A program made the position numbers and the translations under genes. DNA of 64,000 bases, from positions 97,313,086 to 97,377,085 of the forward strand of contig CM050650.1 in assembly GCA_027574665.1 (NCBI GenBank), read 5' to 3'. Positions 13,201 to 28,200 of the stretch are shown piece by piece; the stretch's first letter is position 1, and every line of letters begins with the position of its first letter. The notes below the pieces were generated by a model that made no database searches, was not told the DNA's origin, and saw only the letters and a program-made list of their open reading frames with translations. The DNA is from Rhynochetos jubatus (lineage: Eukaryota; Chordata; Aves; Eurypygiformes; Rhynochetidae).

Positions 13201-16200
13201 TTAAATTGAAGTAATTTTCTGTATTACACTTGTACAGAAACTTTTCAGTGACTTTTTAGTATGCAAGAGACCAGGACTCCTGCACTTTTCAATTAATTGC
13301 CTTTTACAACACTACTAACTTTTCTTCAATATTAAAGCAGAGTTGAAATGTGGAGAAAAAAGAAAACCCTAAGTAAAACTCTTGTCCTGCATCGTTTCAT
13401 TTTTCTGTGAGCTCTGAGAAGGCCAGTTTATGTCCGGCCACACAAACTGCATCATCAAATCCTAAGTAACAACAAAACAAAAAGAAAAAACCAACAAAAC
13501 AAGAGAGAATGTCCAAACTCTCACAGCCTATTAAGAAAACCTTACTAGAATTGTAGAAATCAGACAAGGAATTCACCGGCAATTCATTAAAGCTACAAAC
13601 TTCCCTCATGATATAGTGCTTTCTAGAGAATTTGATTAGACACAGAACTTATGTACTATGAATTATTAATCAGAAATTGGTAGAACTTCTTCCATTAAAA
13701 AAGACAAAACAAAGACAAGGGAGACAATCTGCAAAACATCAGTTTTGTCTATTTGTAGAAGAAAGCAATGAGTTCAGACGTCCAGTCTGCAGAGAACTTG
13801 AGCATCTACACTGAAAACTGGAGAAATTTAGAGTATGAGCCCTTACATCAGGCAGATGCATATGATACATGCAATAACAAATCTTACATTAGCAGATTTC
13901 TCAATGTCTGCAGAGCTACCATCTTCATCTAGCTCTATGCCAAGAAATTAAATATTTTTTTCTTCAACTATCTTTATAGATCTCCTATGTGTTTTCAGGA
14001 AAAATAACTACTATTCGTGACAAAGCTTAATATTTTCAACACCACTTGAACTCAGTAAGAAGTTCAGGTAGTAACTTCAGTCTGTAACATTTTTCTACGT
14101 GATACGCATATCCATACATACATTTCATCTACAGACAGAAGAATGAAAATTGTTGTGTATTACTTATGCTATTAGCTGATGAGAAACCACCTGGCAGCAA
14201 TATGGGAACACAATGGCAAAATCAAACAAGTTGAAAGCAATTCTATAATGAGTAACAATAGCAACTCAAACTTTTCACTGGGAAAAAAAAAAAGTTTAAG
14301 ATGTGCTTAAAATTACTGTACAAAAAGTTACACCGTAATTATCTGACTGTCCCAGAAACAGGGTTTAGCTTTCATATAAAAAACACAATTATTTTTTAGT
14401 TATATTGCAAAGGCAAATCTCTGAATGTTAATCAACACAATACATCAAGCAAACACAGGGAAACAATTAGTCCTAAACACTAATGACCCACTCTCTGGAT
14501 AATAAAGGTATCAAAACAGCTATGTTGGTTCCAGCTTATAAGCATCAAGACAAGTGGAGAACAGTGTGAATACTCATTGTTCAAAGTTCAGATGTCAAAG
14601 AATGACAAACTATTAACCGAACAAAACAGGCATAACATCTTGCTTTATAAAAGGCATAACTTGTAAACTTTTTTGATCATGCAAGCCACATGTTTGTTAG
14701 AAAGGATTCCTCCTTTCCCAGCCAAATCCACTGCATCAGCAGTGGAAGGTAAGCATACTTTGCATGTATACGTATTGCATGTATTCCTAAAGATATAAAT
14801 TGACTCAATTTGTCAAGCGCTCATTCTGAAATAAAACCACATTTGAGTACCATCCTTCTTCTGTTCTTCTAGCAGGCACAGTAAGATTACTCTGGGGCTG
14901 TGAAAGGCCTACATAAGCATCCACCTTTGGGGATTCAGTACACAAACAAAGCTGATGAAATGATCTCCACACATTATCTTCAAGCTGAATTAATTTTCCA
15001 AGCTTAATACTACATTAGCAACAAGTTAGTGGCTCTGCATTTATTGTAGGGAATATAAAAAGGTAACTACTATTTTGCTGCCTGAATTTTAAATGCGTTT
15101 AATTAACATGATGTACTCCAAAGTTCTTAGGCACATTATTTCCCAACTTGGGGCTGCAACTTCAGTCCAACTTGTTTTTATACAAGTAATTTGTACCAAA
15201 TAACCATAGAGCAGGATATAACCACTGATGTTGTTTTAGATCTTAGCTCTGCCTCTGACATTTGTTGATTTTACTGTCATTCAAAACATATCTCTCACTT
15301 TCTCCTTCTCCTTTCTCCCACAATGAAAAGGGATTGGGGGCTGGGGGGGGGAGGGGGAGGAAATATGTCAACCAGCTAGGCTTTTACAAAAGGGAAACAA
15401 AAACGTCTTGAAAAGCAATCCACAAAGCAAAGAAACCTTACCACTATAGTCAATTTTGAGAGTCTTAATGTTTCTTACAAGTGACAGAAGTGAAATTTAA
15501 CATGTTAACCTTTTTCTTTTTTCTGCACTGTACTGAAAATATTTTCTTGTTCCTGCACCAATAATTAAACAATTACAAAATGCCAAGGCACTCAAGATAT
15601 GAGATTTGCTTCCTGTTGTATCTTAATGACATCAAGTCAATCTGAAACATTTGAGTTTCTACTTGTAGAATACAACTACAAAATAAAAGTAATTTGAAGA
15701 AATTAAAAATTCATTTTTTAGAACAGTGATAAGACTGCCAGTCCAGCACTTTTAACTCTTTTGTTATTGAGCACAGGGCTCAATTCTGCAAGCTTCCTTG
15801 CAGACACTACTCCACTAGTGTGTCTCAGTCACATTCTATATATAAAAATCATGTGTTTATGTAGTAAATATCTTCCTATGCATAGCGAATCTGACCTTTT
15901 CCCCCTGAAATGCTGGTTGTGTCAACAGTTTTGTAGTACAGGCACATTAAAAAAAAATCAAGCCATTTAAACCCCAAATATGCGTATTCTGCTTTAAAAA
16001 TCACCATTTTCGTATCATGAAGCAGCCTTTCTGAATTTAAACAATTAATGGAAATACAGGCTACCCATGCATTTCTACCATTGTGGTAATACATAAAATA
16101 ATAAAAACTAAGGAAATGCAAACCACATAAAATTCAACACTATTAGAGGCACAAATGGTAAAGGGGCAGTCCTGAAAACAAATTATTAAAAAAAAAATAA

Positions 16201-19200
16201 ATAAACCACACATAGGTTTGAGTACCCCTTCAATCAGGTAATTCTCGCCAACCAGGCGGAGCAAACCTAGCATTAATTCTTTTAATAGGTCACATTGATG
16301 CAGATAATGTAGCTACACAGTAAATTAGTGTTATGCATTTGTTTTCCAAATATGATATAGTAAGTCAATAAAACTCACAAGGGCTCATCTTAGATACAAA
16401 TGAATGCTATAAAAACCTCTGACATCAAAGGTAATTGTTCCGTATTTCACTCTGATACATGGAGTTTTAAAGTACACTCATGAAAAATTACTGAGTTTCT
16501 CTTACATAAGCAAAGGACTAATCATAAACATCTTCCATGTGAAATTTAAAAAAAAAGGAATAAAAAAGTAAGGCTGGCAGATAGAACTGCAACTACAAAA
16601 AAACCCCTTCAATATTAAATCCAGAAAATAAGAAGTGGTAATAAAGGATTTCTTATTCTTGGACTGACAGTTCATTAGTGGAACCCAATGGCCTTTCTCA
16701 GTGCACTTACAGTGTAGAAGAGAAACTTTTGGCACGGAGGGACATTGTCAACTTCAGATAAGCCTCATTATTAGGTGTAGTTAAGGGCAATTTCAGATAT
16801 GTCCATACAGAAGTTTTACAGGGTTGAGACTGATGTTCTTCCTAACCCTGCCCACCACCACTACTTCATTACTCCTGTTATACAAACGCCTCATAGCAAT
16901 GACTATACAAACTGAAAACTCTGATTCTCTAGGTATTAGAATCACACTTCTACCACATGAAAGTCACATGTAGACAATTATTGGATTTTTGTGGTTGATG
17001 GTGATCCTTCAACTTAAGAGGTCTACTGGAAAGAAGTAAATGACAATCTGGAACACAGACATCTTAGTCTTACTTCTTTTCTATGAAAAAAAGGTCAAGT
17101 TTAAAGTACAGATTTTAACAGCACTGCAGAATTACACATTCATCAAAAAATGTATTCATGTAATAAAGCATTTCTACTAAAAATTGTTGGCCAAAATATT
17201 TTCTAATACTCCGTATGTCTCTAAATGACAACAAAAAGTGTATGAGTGCAAAGTAAGTTAACTGACAGTGTAACAGACAGGCTTCCATTATAAGGCTATG
17301 CCTTTTTGTTTTGGCACCAACAGTATGAAACATTTGGTAAGGGGGGTGGGGGTGGAGAGGAAACCCAACACTATCTTCTGAGACCAGAAATAAATTCCTC
17401 AGACACAGAGCCACACACACCTGTTGCCATGTGGCTTTTTGCAAAAGCCACAGTGCTTGTTGGGCACCCAAACATATTTGGTTTCACTAGCAGACGTATG
17501 TTCCAAGCCTTCCCGTCTAACAGTTGAAATGTTATCTGGAATGAACAACGGAGGTTCATCAAGTGAAAGACTTCTGCTACTTCTTCTCTGTCGAGGTTGG
17601 AGATTCTTATCAATTCTTTTTGCTTTGTTTTTTTCTTTATCATCCTCCTTCAGATGTTCTACAAGAGAGGCATCTTTTGTCTCTGCCTCTTCCTTTGTAG
17701 AGCTATTTGATTTCAGCACAGTTGCAAGCTGGTGTTTCTGACCTTGGGCTTGCTTTTGACCAAGATTTGAAACATGGCCTGATAATGAGTGCACAGAATG
17801 GTAGGTATCTTTAGAACAGCTTTGCTGAGTAGGAGATTTCTCACTTGGTCTTTGAACTGAGGACTTCTGTATTTGACCAGAAGCCTGGACTCGGGGTATT
17901 TTCTTCAGCATTGTATTGGTCTGCTTTTTTACAGTCACCCCTGAAACACAGCTCTTTGCTTTCAAACTGAGATCAGACTGTTTCTTCCTAATTTTAACGG
18001 GGTTATTTGGATGCTGATAACCCTCTTGGTCATCCGCATTCCGCTTCAGGCTTGCTGAAGATGGACTGTGAAGACCCAAAACAGTAAGACCGGCTCTCGT
18101 TCTTGAATGCATTATTTCTTGGTGCACTGTACCCAATTTCTGCCGGCTACCCGCAGTCAGATTTTGCTTCTTCTGTATTATAGATTTACTATGCTGGGGC
18201 CTAACACTCTTTTCACATTTTGATGAAATGCTAGTTTGTTTATCATTTTCCTGAAACTGTGATGCCTCAGGGCCTTCTACCTTAGTACTGCTGATCTGGT
18301 GCTGTACATTTTGGCTTGTTTGGTCAAGAACAGTGCTTTCTATAAAGCTATTTTCTGTTTCAGCAGAAGTAAATTCTCTTCTTTGCAAGTCTTTATTATC
18401 AAACTCTGTACTCTCCAACAGTTTATCAGATGAAGTTACAGTCTTTTCCACTCCCTTGTCATCATGTACAGGTTGTGTTATGCATTCCTTTTCTGACAAT
18501 GTAGTTTCATCAGGAACTTCCACACTGTGGGAACCTAAACTACAATCAACCCCCTCTTCTACAGAACAGGTCAAATTAGAAAAGGTGTCACAAGTTTCAC
18601 TTGGATTCATGTGAGCACTAAATTGATCATTAGTTTTTCCAGTTACACCACTTTGATCATGCTCTTCTGTTTTCATCTCCGATTCTTCTGTTTTACTTTC
18701 AGTCTTTTCTTCTGAAGAAGTTTCAGCGCCCATTAAATCAATAACGTAATTTGCTTCATTTTTAACTGCAGTAATTTCAGTATCTGCAGATACTGAATAA
18801 ACCGACGCAACATTCCCAGATTCAGTCTTTGTTGCAAGTTCTATTTCCTTTGTTTCTCCAGGAGCACAGGTTCCTGCTAAATCAGCACAACTTAACTCTT
18901 GGGATGTCTCCTCAACTTCTGCCTCCTCAAGGGCTTCAGACTTTATTTCATTCACCTCTTCAGTACCAGGAAGACATTTTGTATTGCTTTGGGACACTGT
19001 TACTGCTGCTGCTGTTCCATCCGTCTGTCCTGATAGTCTTGTACTACGCCTAACTTCTTTAGGCTGTTCTATTTTCAAGGCTGCAGCAACATCTGTCTCT
19101 TTAGCTGGACTTCTCTCTTGTTTCTGTCCAGTTTTTGGAGCAGATCCACTTTTTACAGTTGATTTCTTGGTATTAACAACAGGTGCAACATTCGAACGCT

Positions 19201-22200
19201 TGGCTAGAGTGCTCTGTCGCAAACTCCGTACTTGTTCTAGGAAGGGAAAAAGAAAATGTCTTAGCTATACTACGTCCATCTCTTTGCAAATGTAAGACAT
19301 ACCTAGAATAGAACTGATTTAGCTTACGGACACAAAAAGGACTTAAAACTTGACATTTACTAAACTTAAAAAAAAAAAAAAAAGAAAAGAGAAAGAAAAA
19401 AACAAACCCCAAATCCACATACCACAAAAAATCCCCTCAAAAACCTCAAACACCTCCCCCTTCCCCCAGCAGAGGAAATCTACTGCTACCTACTTAAAGT
19501 TGTAAAATTGAAATGCAAGAAATTTATACTGCCACAGTTTGGATATAAAATCTCCTTCTAACGGCTATGAAAGTTCTGGATACTACATATAAAACAGAAG
19601 TGATGATAAAAGACAATCAAAACCCATTCTACTTTTGAACCTCAAACAGAAAGTTCACAGTGAAGTTACAATGTGATTAGAAGCATAGCTGTGAAGACTG
19701 CAAAGCTTTTAGAGAACACAGCATATGAACCTGAGATCCAGTCACATTCTCACTTGACAGCATCTTACGTTTTCTAAACAAGAAGCCTTCAAGTGCCTTT
19801 TTAAAAAGCATATTCACCAGCTTTGTATCACAGGCACTTATTTAAATTCTGACTTCCCTATTAAGTAATTTTATCTTTTTATCTCAGCCTACTCTATGGT
19901 GGGGGGAGAACAGAGTTGTCAATAACTACACCAGTTCAGCAAGTTAGAAAAACCTTAACCATAATCAATTAACTACCACAAAGAATGCAAATATTTGATT
20001 AAAATACTTATTAAGCATATTGAGATATTTTGATAAAAAACTTTGACTACAACTACTATAACCTAACTTAAAACAAAAAACACACAAATAAAAATTAAAT
20101 AAATTAACATTTTAATTGGAAATAAACAGACACGCTAACCTAATATTCCAGTGCTGTTTGCAAATACAACGTGCTTTTATTGGTGAAGAACCACAGTGCT
20201 TATCTGATGCAGGTAAAAGGATCAAAATCAAAAAAGTTTAATGACCACAGGTCACAAAGAAGACATCAAATATTCATCAAAGAGGAATTCAAAATGAGTC
20301 GTACCCTATGGATGCCAACTTCTAGCTGCAGCATATAAAAAAAGGAAGTTTCTGTACTTGAATTCACACAACCAAACAGCAAAGATTAGTTTAAGTTTAC
20401 AAATGTTGGGGGGAAAGGGGTGTGGGGGTTTGTTTATAAAAAATTCAACTGACTTCAAATGTGCAAACACACATAATCTATTGAATGATCACCTTGTGCC
20501 ATTAAACGTGGTGATTTTCTTGGTGATGTGACTGATGTTTCTTCACAACGGCTCCTCAAATTCCTATTAGGTGAAACAAGTTCATCGTCATCAATGGTGC
20601 CGTTACCACTCTCTTTAACTCCTCCTTCATCCATAATATCATCAAGACCAATAGCTGGAAAAAACAAAGAAGAAAAAGCCTAAAATTTAACATAATCAAA
20701 AAATGTTGCAGCTGTAATGCTGACCAAGACAGGGGAAGAGGCAGGGAAAAATAAATAAACTGGCCATCTAAAAATCAATCAGGGAAAAAAAATTAAGAAA
20801 GGCAAGGCAGAACATTCCCATGTGATGCAGTTTCAGTGTAGAAGCAGGTATCACCCAAAGTTTAAAATTTCTGTAGACATTCCTTATAGCTTTTTGGTGG
20901 ACTCACATTTTTATTGTTTTTTTGGCAACAGGAAGGTCCCCAGTCTTAGAGGATCAGCTGTCCCTCACTGTCCCTTCCCACCTAAGAAAAAGTGAAGAAA
21001 GGTAAACAGCAGAAAGAGCTGATCCAGAAGTGCAAAGAATTTAAAATCAGTCACCTCACAGGACACAATTTAAAAAAATCTAAGTCCCACCCACGTCACA
21101 TATCTCCATCTGCAACCCCTTTTGGCAAGCGCATTGAGTGCAGCATGCACTAGTCTCCCAGGAGAGTCAGAGAACATTGTCACTGTCAAACTCCTATCCT
21201 CCACTAACCTGAGAAGGATCCCAGAGGTTGCTCCTGAAAATAGGTTTCCTAAGAGGCAGTCAAGACACTGTACGAGCCATTCTCACTTTCTCTAAGTTTG
21301 GTTCTGCAATGGTAGCCTCTCCTATCCCAAGATCCTATTAATCAATCCTGGTCCCTGTGGGATGCGAAATTTGTGAGGTCAAGCCAAACACCCAAATGAT
21401 TTTACAAAACATGTAGGAGGGTCTGACAACTACAACACGGACCCCAAACAACCAACTATGTCTATTTTTCACTATTCAAGCACCTACCCAGAAGCATTTT
21501 TAAGATAAAATAACTCATATGACAGAAAGAAGGTATCTAAAATTTCTAACAATTGTTTACTTAAAACCAAAATAAATTTCTTAGAAATTTTAAAAGCAAA
21601 ATAAGCAAGAAATTAATTGAAATTAAAAATTGTTAGAATTTTTAGACTGTATCAAAATCTGTCAATTCCTACTCCTTTTCAAGTCTGATGTTAATGCAAC
21701 TTAAAAAAATGCTTTTGTGAAGGCACTACAATAGCAAGCATACTTTCTAAATAATAAAAATTGGAAGCTGTAAAACACTGCTAAACCCAAACAGTGATGA
21801 ATAACCAAGTCTGTCAAGACTGTAATCAATCCACAATCATCTGTCATGAAAAATTTAAAAAAAAATCGAAACCAACCATCCAACTTGTTGATTTTAAATC
21901 ATCACAGAACCATAGAATGGTTTGGGTTGGAAAAGACATTGCAGGTCATCTAGTTCCAACCCCCTTGCCATGGGCAAGGACACCCTCCACTAGACCAGGT
22001 TGCTCAAAGCCCCATCCAGCCTGGCCTTGAACACTTCCAGGGATGGGGCACCCACAGCTTCTCTGGGCAACCTGTGCCAGTGTCTCACTCCAGGAAGAAT
22101 TTCTTCCTGATATCCAATCTAAATCTCCCCGCTGTCCATTGAAACCCGTTACCCCTTGTCCTGTCAGTACAGGCCCTTGTAAAAAGTCCCCCCCCAGCTT

Positions 22201-25200
22201 CCTTGTAGGCCCCTTCAGGTACTGGAAGGCTGCAATAAGGTCTCCCTGGAGCCTTCTCTTCTTGAGGCTGAACAAGCCCTATTTTCTCAGACTGTCTTTG
22301 TAGTAGAGGTGCTCCAGCCCTCTGAGCATTTTTATGTCTCTACTCTGGACTCGCTCCAACCAGTCGATATCCTTCTTATGCTGGGGGCCCCAGAGCTGGA
22401 CACAGTACTGCAGGTGGGGTCTTATGAGGGTGGAGTAGAGGGGGAGAATCACCTCTCTGACCTGCTGGCAACGCTTCCTGTTATGCAGCCCAGTTCAAAT
22501 ATTTGGTCCTCTGTAATTAGATGGCCACAAGGAGCTGAAAGGTAGGGGTTTCTTGAGCTGACAATTTATCATTACTCATTTTATTATAATCTTAATTTTT
22601 AGTTACTGCACTGTATATGTCAATTTACAGGAAAAGTGTGTTTCTGGAAATTACTGGCAGCTTTCACTTTGCAATCCACAGAGCCACCTTTATGCCTGTG
22701 TACATATATACAGACATCACACACAAGCTGCAGAGCACTGATAATGCTGGTCTTACTCTACTCATCCAAGCGCCCCTTAATCGCTTATTTGCTATAAGCT
22801 ACATACTGGGAAAATGACACACTGGCAAAAAGGGGACATTGTAACTGCCCTGATAGACTCTATTTTACCCTAAATATCTAATAATGACCATTGTCCAAGA
22901 TGGGAAACTGAATGAGATGGACTCTCACCCTAACTTTGGCTGCCCATTCTCACGATCTCAAAAACTATGTCCTCCCAACAGCTCTGCACTTTAGCATTCT
23001 CATTAAAGAGTGTTCCTGTAAAATGCAGAACTGGTATTTGGGAACAGACTGTGACAAAGGAGACTCCTTTCAGATCCTCTTGATTCTTTAGTGCAGAACT
23101 AAACTGTTAAGTTACTGAAGACAACATGACAAATAAAAACTACTCAGACAACTTCTGAAACAGCTCTGGAGCAGATCTTAGGGCTGGTATCAGAGCCTCA
23201 GGTTTCACAGTGTTTTTGCTCACATTATTGAATTTACACACCTTCCTTTATTAATAACAAAAGGGACACATCATTCTATTATTGACAGACAGTTTTAAAT
23301 ATTATAATTAAAGTTATCATACTTACAAGACCCTGTGCTGTAGCTTTAATTTTACAGAGGAATTTGAAGCACAGAATCTTGCTAATTTCAAATCACCTGA
23401 GCTATAACTCGGCTAGTACAGCCCCATGGCCCCCAGCTGAGAAGCATTCGACACAGAGCCTGCTGGGAAGAGAAAAAGTGACAGAGAATAGTAATAGATA
23501 CAGAAGAGACTAAGAAATTAAACTATGAAAGAGAAGTGGCAGTAGAGAAACAGCATTGGGGAAAGTAAACCAACAAAAGCAAAACCAGACAGAACTAAAA
23601 AGGAGTTATAAATTATTGTAGTAATAAGTATCTAAATATTATCTCAGTAATAAATACAGAAATTAAGACAGAGGGGAAAAAAGATAGAAGCAAAAAATAA
23701 AAACATATTAATAGAATAAGTTGTACAGTTCAGTACAACTGAGCAAACTGCAAGTAAGGAATATATGAGTCACGTTCAATATATTCATACTGGAAAAGGC
23801 ACCATTGGCCTTTAGCTTAATATTTTGAGTCTCTCCATTACTTGTAAAGTATTTCAATTTCCAAACTGCTGTGCTACTGACTCCTTTTTGTATACACTAC
23901 ACAATAACAGGATTCAGTAAAATATAGTTTACTTGCAAATTTAAAGTAAAATTTCCCGTGTTAAAAAAAAAAAAAAGTGACATCTTAATTCTTCAGCAAC
24001 GTAAAATTGCAGAAAACAAGCCTTACTTGCTGGGGGAAGAGGAGGGAAGGAGAAGAAAATACCCCTAAAACCAACATCAAAGTCTGAAATTTATAAATCT
24101 TTAAGACTTATTAACATGTCTTCCATTGATTATCTTCAACCAAAATTAGACAGAAATTTTGACCAGGTTTTTGACACACTGTTAAAGGTAAATCTCAAGT
24201 GTAGAAATAAACTTCCTCTCTGTAGATGTTAGCCCTGATTTTCTGTTACTTAGTTAACCACACAGAACAGAACTGCACTGTTGTTGCTGCTTTGCGTTGC
24301 TCTAAGTGCTACGTCCACCTGAATCACGCTAACAGCGGGACTGAGCAAGTCCACGGCAGATTCTGTATTTTAACTTTTATAAGCACCACAAATTATATAG
24401 AAATGGTCGAACATTTTTAGATTTCTGTGTTATATGCAGGTGATAAGATAAAAACCTCAAATCATGCTTCAGTGAAAAGAACAGCAACAGTGTATAGCAG
24501 TAACTAACACGCCTAGGTAAACCTTAAGAATATCTAACAAACCATAGTAAAGCAATGGGGTACTGGTAAAGCAATAGTGGTACTGAAAAAACATCACTAA
24601 GCCTCAAGACTAAGTCTCTTCCAGTGGAGGAGGGGGAAGGTGAGCGAGCGGCTGTGTGGTACTTAATTGCTAGCTGGGATTAAACCATGGCAAGACTATG
24701 AACAAAGATAGTATATTTTATATGAAAACCTTTTTCCTATTGACATTTGCCATGCATATCTTCAAGAAACAGAAATAAAAATTCTCTTGAAAATACATTT
24801 TTTTCTAACAGAGCAATGAACTCACTGGTGATATAACTTACGTAAGAAAAGACCAAATTCCAACTGTTTTACGTAAGTTTTCCTGTAAGCCTGTAACCTT
24901 TTTAACTGAGAATTTGCTTGCGTGTACCTGGTACTGTCTGCCCAGCGCAAGAATCACAGTAAGTCACGTGAAACCCAAACTAAACATTTACTCCCATTCT
25001 CTATTAATCTCTAAATTGTAAAGAGGGATTTTTCCTATCTTTAAAATAAAAACACAGGAAAATCAGTTAGGATTAAAACACTTAATACAGCAGGTATCTT
25101 GACAGAGGACTGAATCCCCCTTTAAACAAAAAACAAACATGGTGTTACATCAGAGAGCTACTGATTTATGGCTCTTTAGCCACAGAGGCCTGTTGCTTTG

Positions 25201-28200
25201 GAAATAAAGAGTAATAAACCACAATTTCAACAACGAATTTAAAAATACAGCATCAAATCATGCACTTGAAGTTATTTTATTAAGAAAAGAGCCTTTAGAT
25301 GAGCTCTGTGATTCATAAATACATCAACTCCCTTGCAAATCCTATTACAACCTCTCCATCCGTACAACAATCCAAAGGAATAACTAACTAAACCCTTCAG
25401 GAGGACCTAAAATGGGGAGAACCAGTAGTTTGCTACCTACAAACTGAAAATCATGCCAAGTAAACATTCTCCAGCTTCTCAATATAATACTGATATAGTA
25501 AATTTAAATTTTATACAGGCAAGTTACTACCTTTGCCACAAGACACTGTGCAACTGTTCACATGGCCAGCTTGGAGGAAGGAATGCATAAAAAGGTAAGA
25601 AAACCGAGAGAAACACCTGTAGACCCAATTCTGGGTTGCAATCTGAAGGTTACATTCAAAATTACTGTATATGCAGGAGGATAAAATACATGTACATTTG
25701 GCTTTAGTAAGGAGAGCCTGAAATGGCTAATACAGCCAGACTGGACACTAGCTAAAAAAAAAAGTATTTGTAGTCAGAACAATTGGTTTGGCGCCAAAGA
25801 TTCCCACACACCACAACACCCAAACGGGCACTGTTCTACATAATCCACCCTCCTGTGCTGGTCGTTCAGTTCTTGACAAAGAAACAGACACCCGACTACA
25901 CTGATGAACAGAAGCACGTGATATGGGACACTTCTGATTGTTTCAGGAACTTGGGTTTCATTTAATTCTCAGAAGACCCATTTTGTCAAACTCTGTCCTT
26001 TAACTGGCAAAGAGAGCAGGTTTATCAACTTCCACTATCGACACTCGGAGTCTTTTTGCTAATAGCTACTTCAGGACAGTGAATGGCCTCCATTGCTGCT
26101 AAGCACCTGTAAGCTGCAGAAGGTTGTGGATAGCTTGTACCTCCATTCCCTGAAATAACAGAAAACTTCCTAACTATGCTGTAAAAGCAGCAATCTGCTT
26201 AGTCTAACTTCACAAACCAGCCACCCAACTACATCTTTACAGTTCAGCAGTTACTTTCCACAAATACATCCTAAAGGATTTCAGCATAACGTCTGTTAAT
26301 TTGACCCATACCCTTTCCAGTTTGTGAGAGGGTCATAAAGAGTAATGTTCAAAGCCGTTACCAAGATCACCTACAACGAATCTTGTCTTCTCCAAACATG
26401 TAACTGTTCAAAGCTGAACAAGACAACCCCATTCTATCATTTAGTTGAAATTAAACACCAAGCTTACTGCGTAAAGACCAACAATGTCATCCACCTGTTT
26501 AGATCCAACACAAACTGGATTCAGGCCAAGACATGAACATGAGACTATACTGGTCCTGATATACTTCTTCCCATTAATAAGTAGGCAACATACATCCATT
26601 CTCATGCTTCTTGTTATCAGTCATACATCAGTGCTGCTGACTATGAGACGCTCAACACACGAAAGGCATGGACCTGTTGGAGCAAATCCAGAGGAGGGCC
26701 ATAAAGATGCTCAGAGGGCTGGAGTACCTCTCCTATGGGGACAGGTTGAGAGAGTTGGGGTTGTTCAGCCTGGAGAAGAGAAGGATCCAGGGAGACCTTA
26801 TTGTAGCCTTCCAGTACCTGAAGGGGACTCATAAGAAATGGGGACAGACTTTTTAATAGGGCTTGTTGCAATAGGACAAGGGGTAATGGGTTTTAAACAA
26901 AAAAAGGGTAGATTCAGACTAGATACAAACAAGAAATATTTTACAATGAGGGTGGTGAAACATAACAGGTTGGCCAGAGGTGGTAGAAGCCACACCGTTG
27001 GAAACATTCAAGGTCAGGTTGGACGGGGCTCTGAGCAACCTGATCTAATTGAAGATGTCCCTGCTCACTGCAGGGGCATTAGACTAGATGACCTTTAAAG
27101 GTCCCTTTCAACCCAAAACATTGAATGAGTCTGTATTACTATCTTTCCCAACAGACACATATATAATCCAATTTACAAGACTTGCATGTTTGGGGTAGAT
27201 GCCTCTAACACACAGTGATTGGAAATGAAACTTCAACTCACAAAAATTCTATGTGTTTCTGTCTTACAGACAAGTAATTGAACTGTTTGAAGGACAAAAA
27301 ACCAATTGCTACCAGTATCCACTACATACACTCAGATTACTGGCAATTCACCATAAAAAGAGCTTAGTATTAACAAAAACCTTAGTTCACGGTGAATGAC
27401 GTGCAACATAAACCCTAAAACTGAGCAAGACAGATGCAATGTTGATGAGCAATAAATTTTGATTAGGCCTGTAAAGTAACACCCAACAAGAACTAATGTT
27501 GATGGGGCAGTAAGCAAAATTGCAGAAAACAAATCCATACACAAAACCAGCTCAAGAGCAAGAGAGAAGGGGGTTTTAAAAAACCGACCTGATGTTCAAA
27601 GTAAAGCAGAGAAAATGCTGTCACAATCCTGAGAATTTTGATATGTGGGTAAGCAGGTCTGAAATAGGCCCTTCTCAAAGCTTCTGTCACTCACATGAAC
27701 TCATGTTCACATAAGAAATTTTGTATTTAGAACATGATACAAGTCTTTGGGTTGAAGGTAGTGTATTGGTTTGTGTATAGGTTTACAAATACTCTTGAAC
27801 TCTGCTCAAACCAGGCTTTCAAAGAAGTACTAGCAACCCATACCTTCTGCTCCTCCATTTCATCTATGAGACTTACTATCATTTTAGCCAAATCACCTCC
27901 TCAGTCCAACTATTTTTACCTTTATCTCTTAGCTTGCTCACTGCAATCAAATAAGCTGTAGCATGAAAGCTTCACAACTTTAAAAACTGGACAGAACAGA
28001 GCACGTTCCATTTATTCACTGAGCAGCAAGCATGATAAATCTGTCCTCTGCTGGCCCTCTGAACTAATTTCCATGAGAATTTTGCTCCTTTTCTTAAACT
28101 GTTCCATGGACTAGGCATGGGTTACACAAAATACCGTTTGAAGGTCTAAAATAAAATGTAAATAAATTTGTGTCTCTGGGAAGAATTAACTCTTCAGGAA

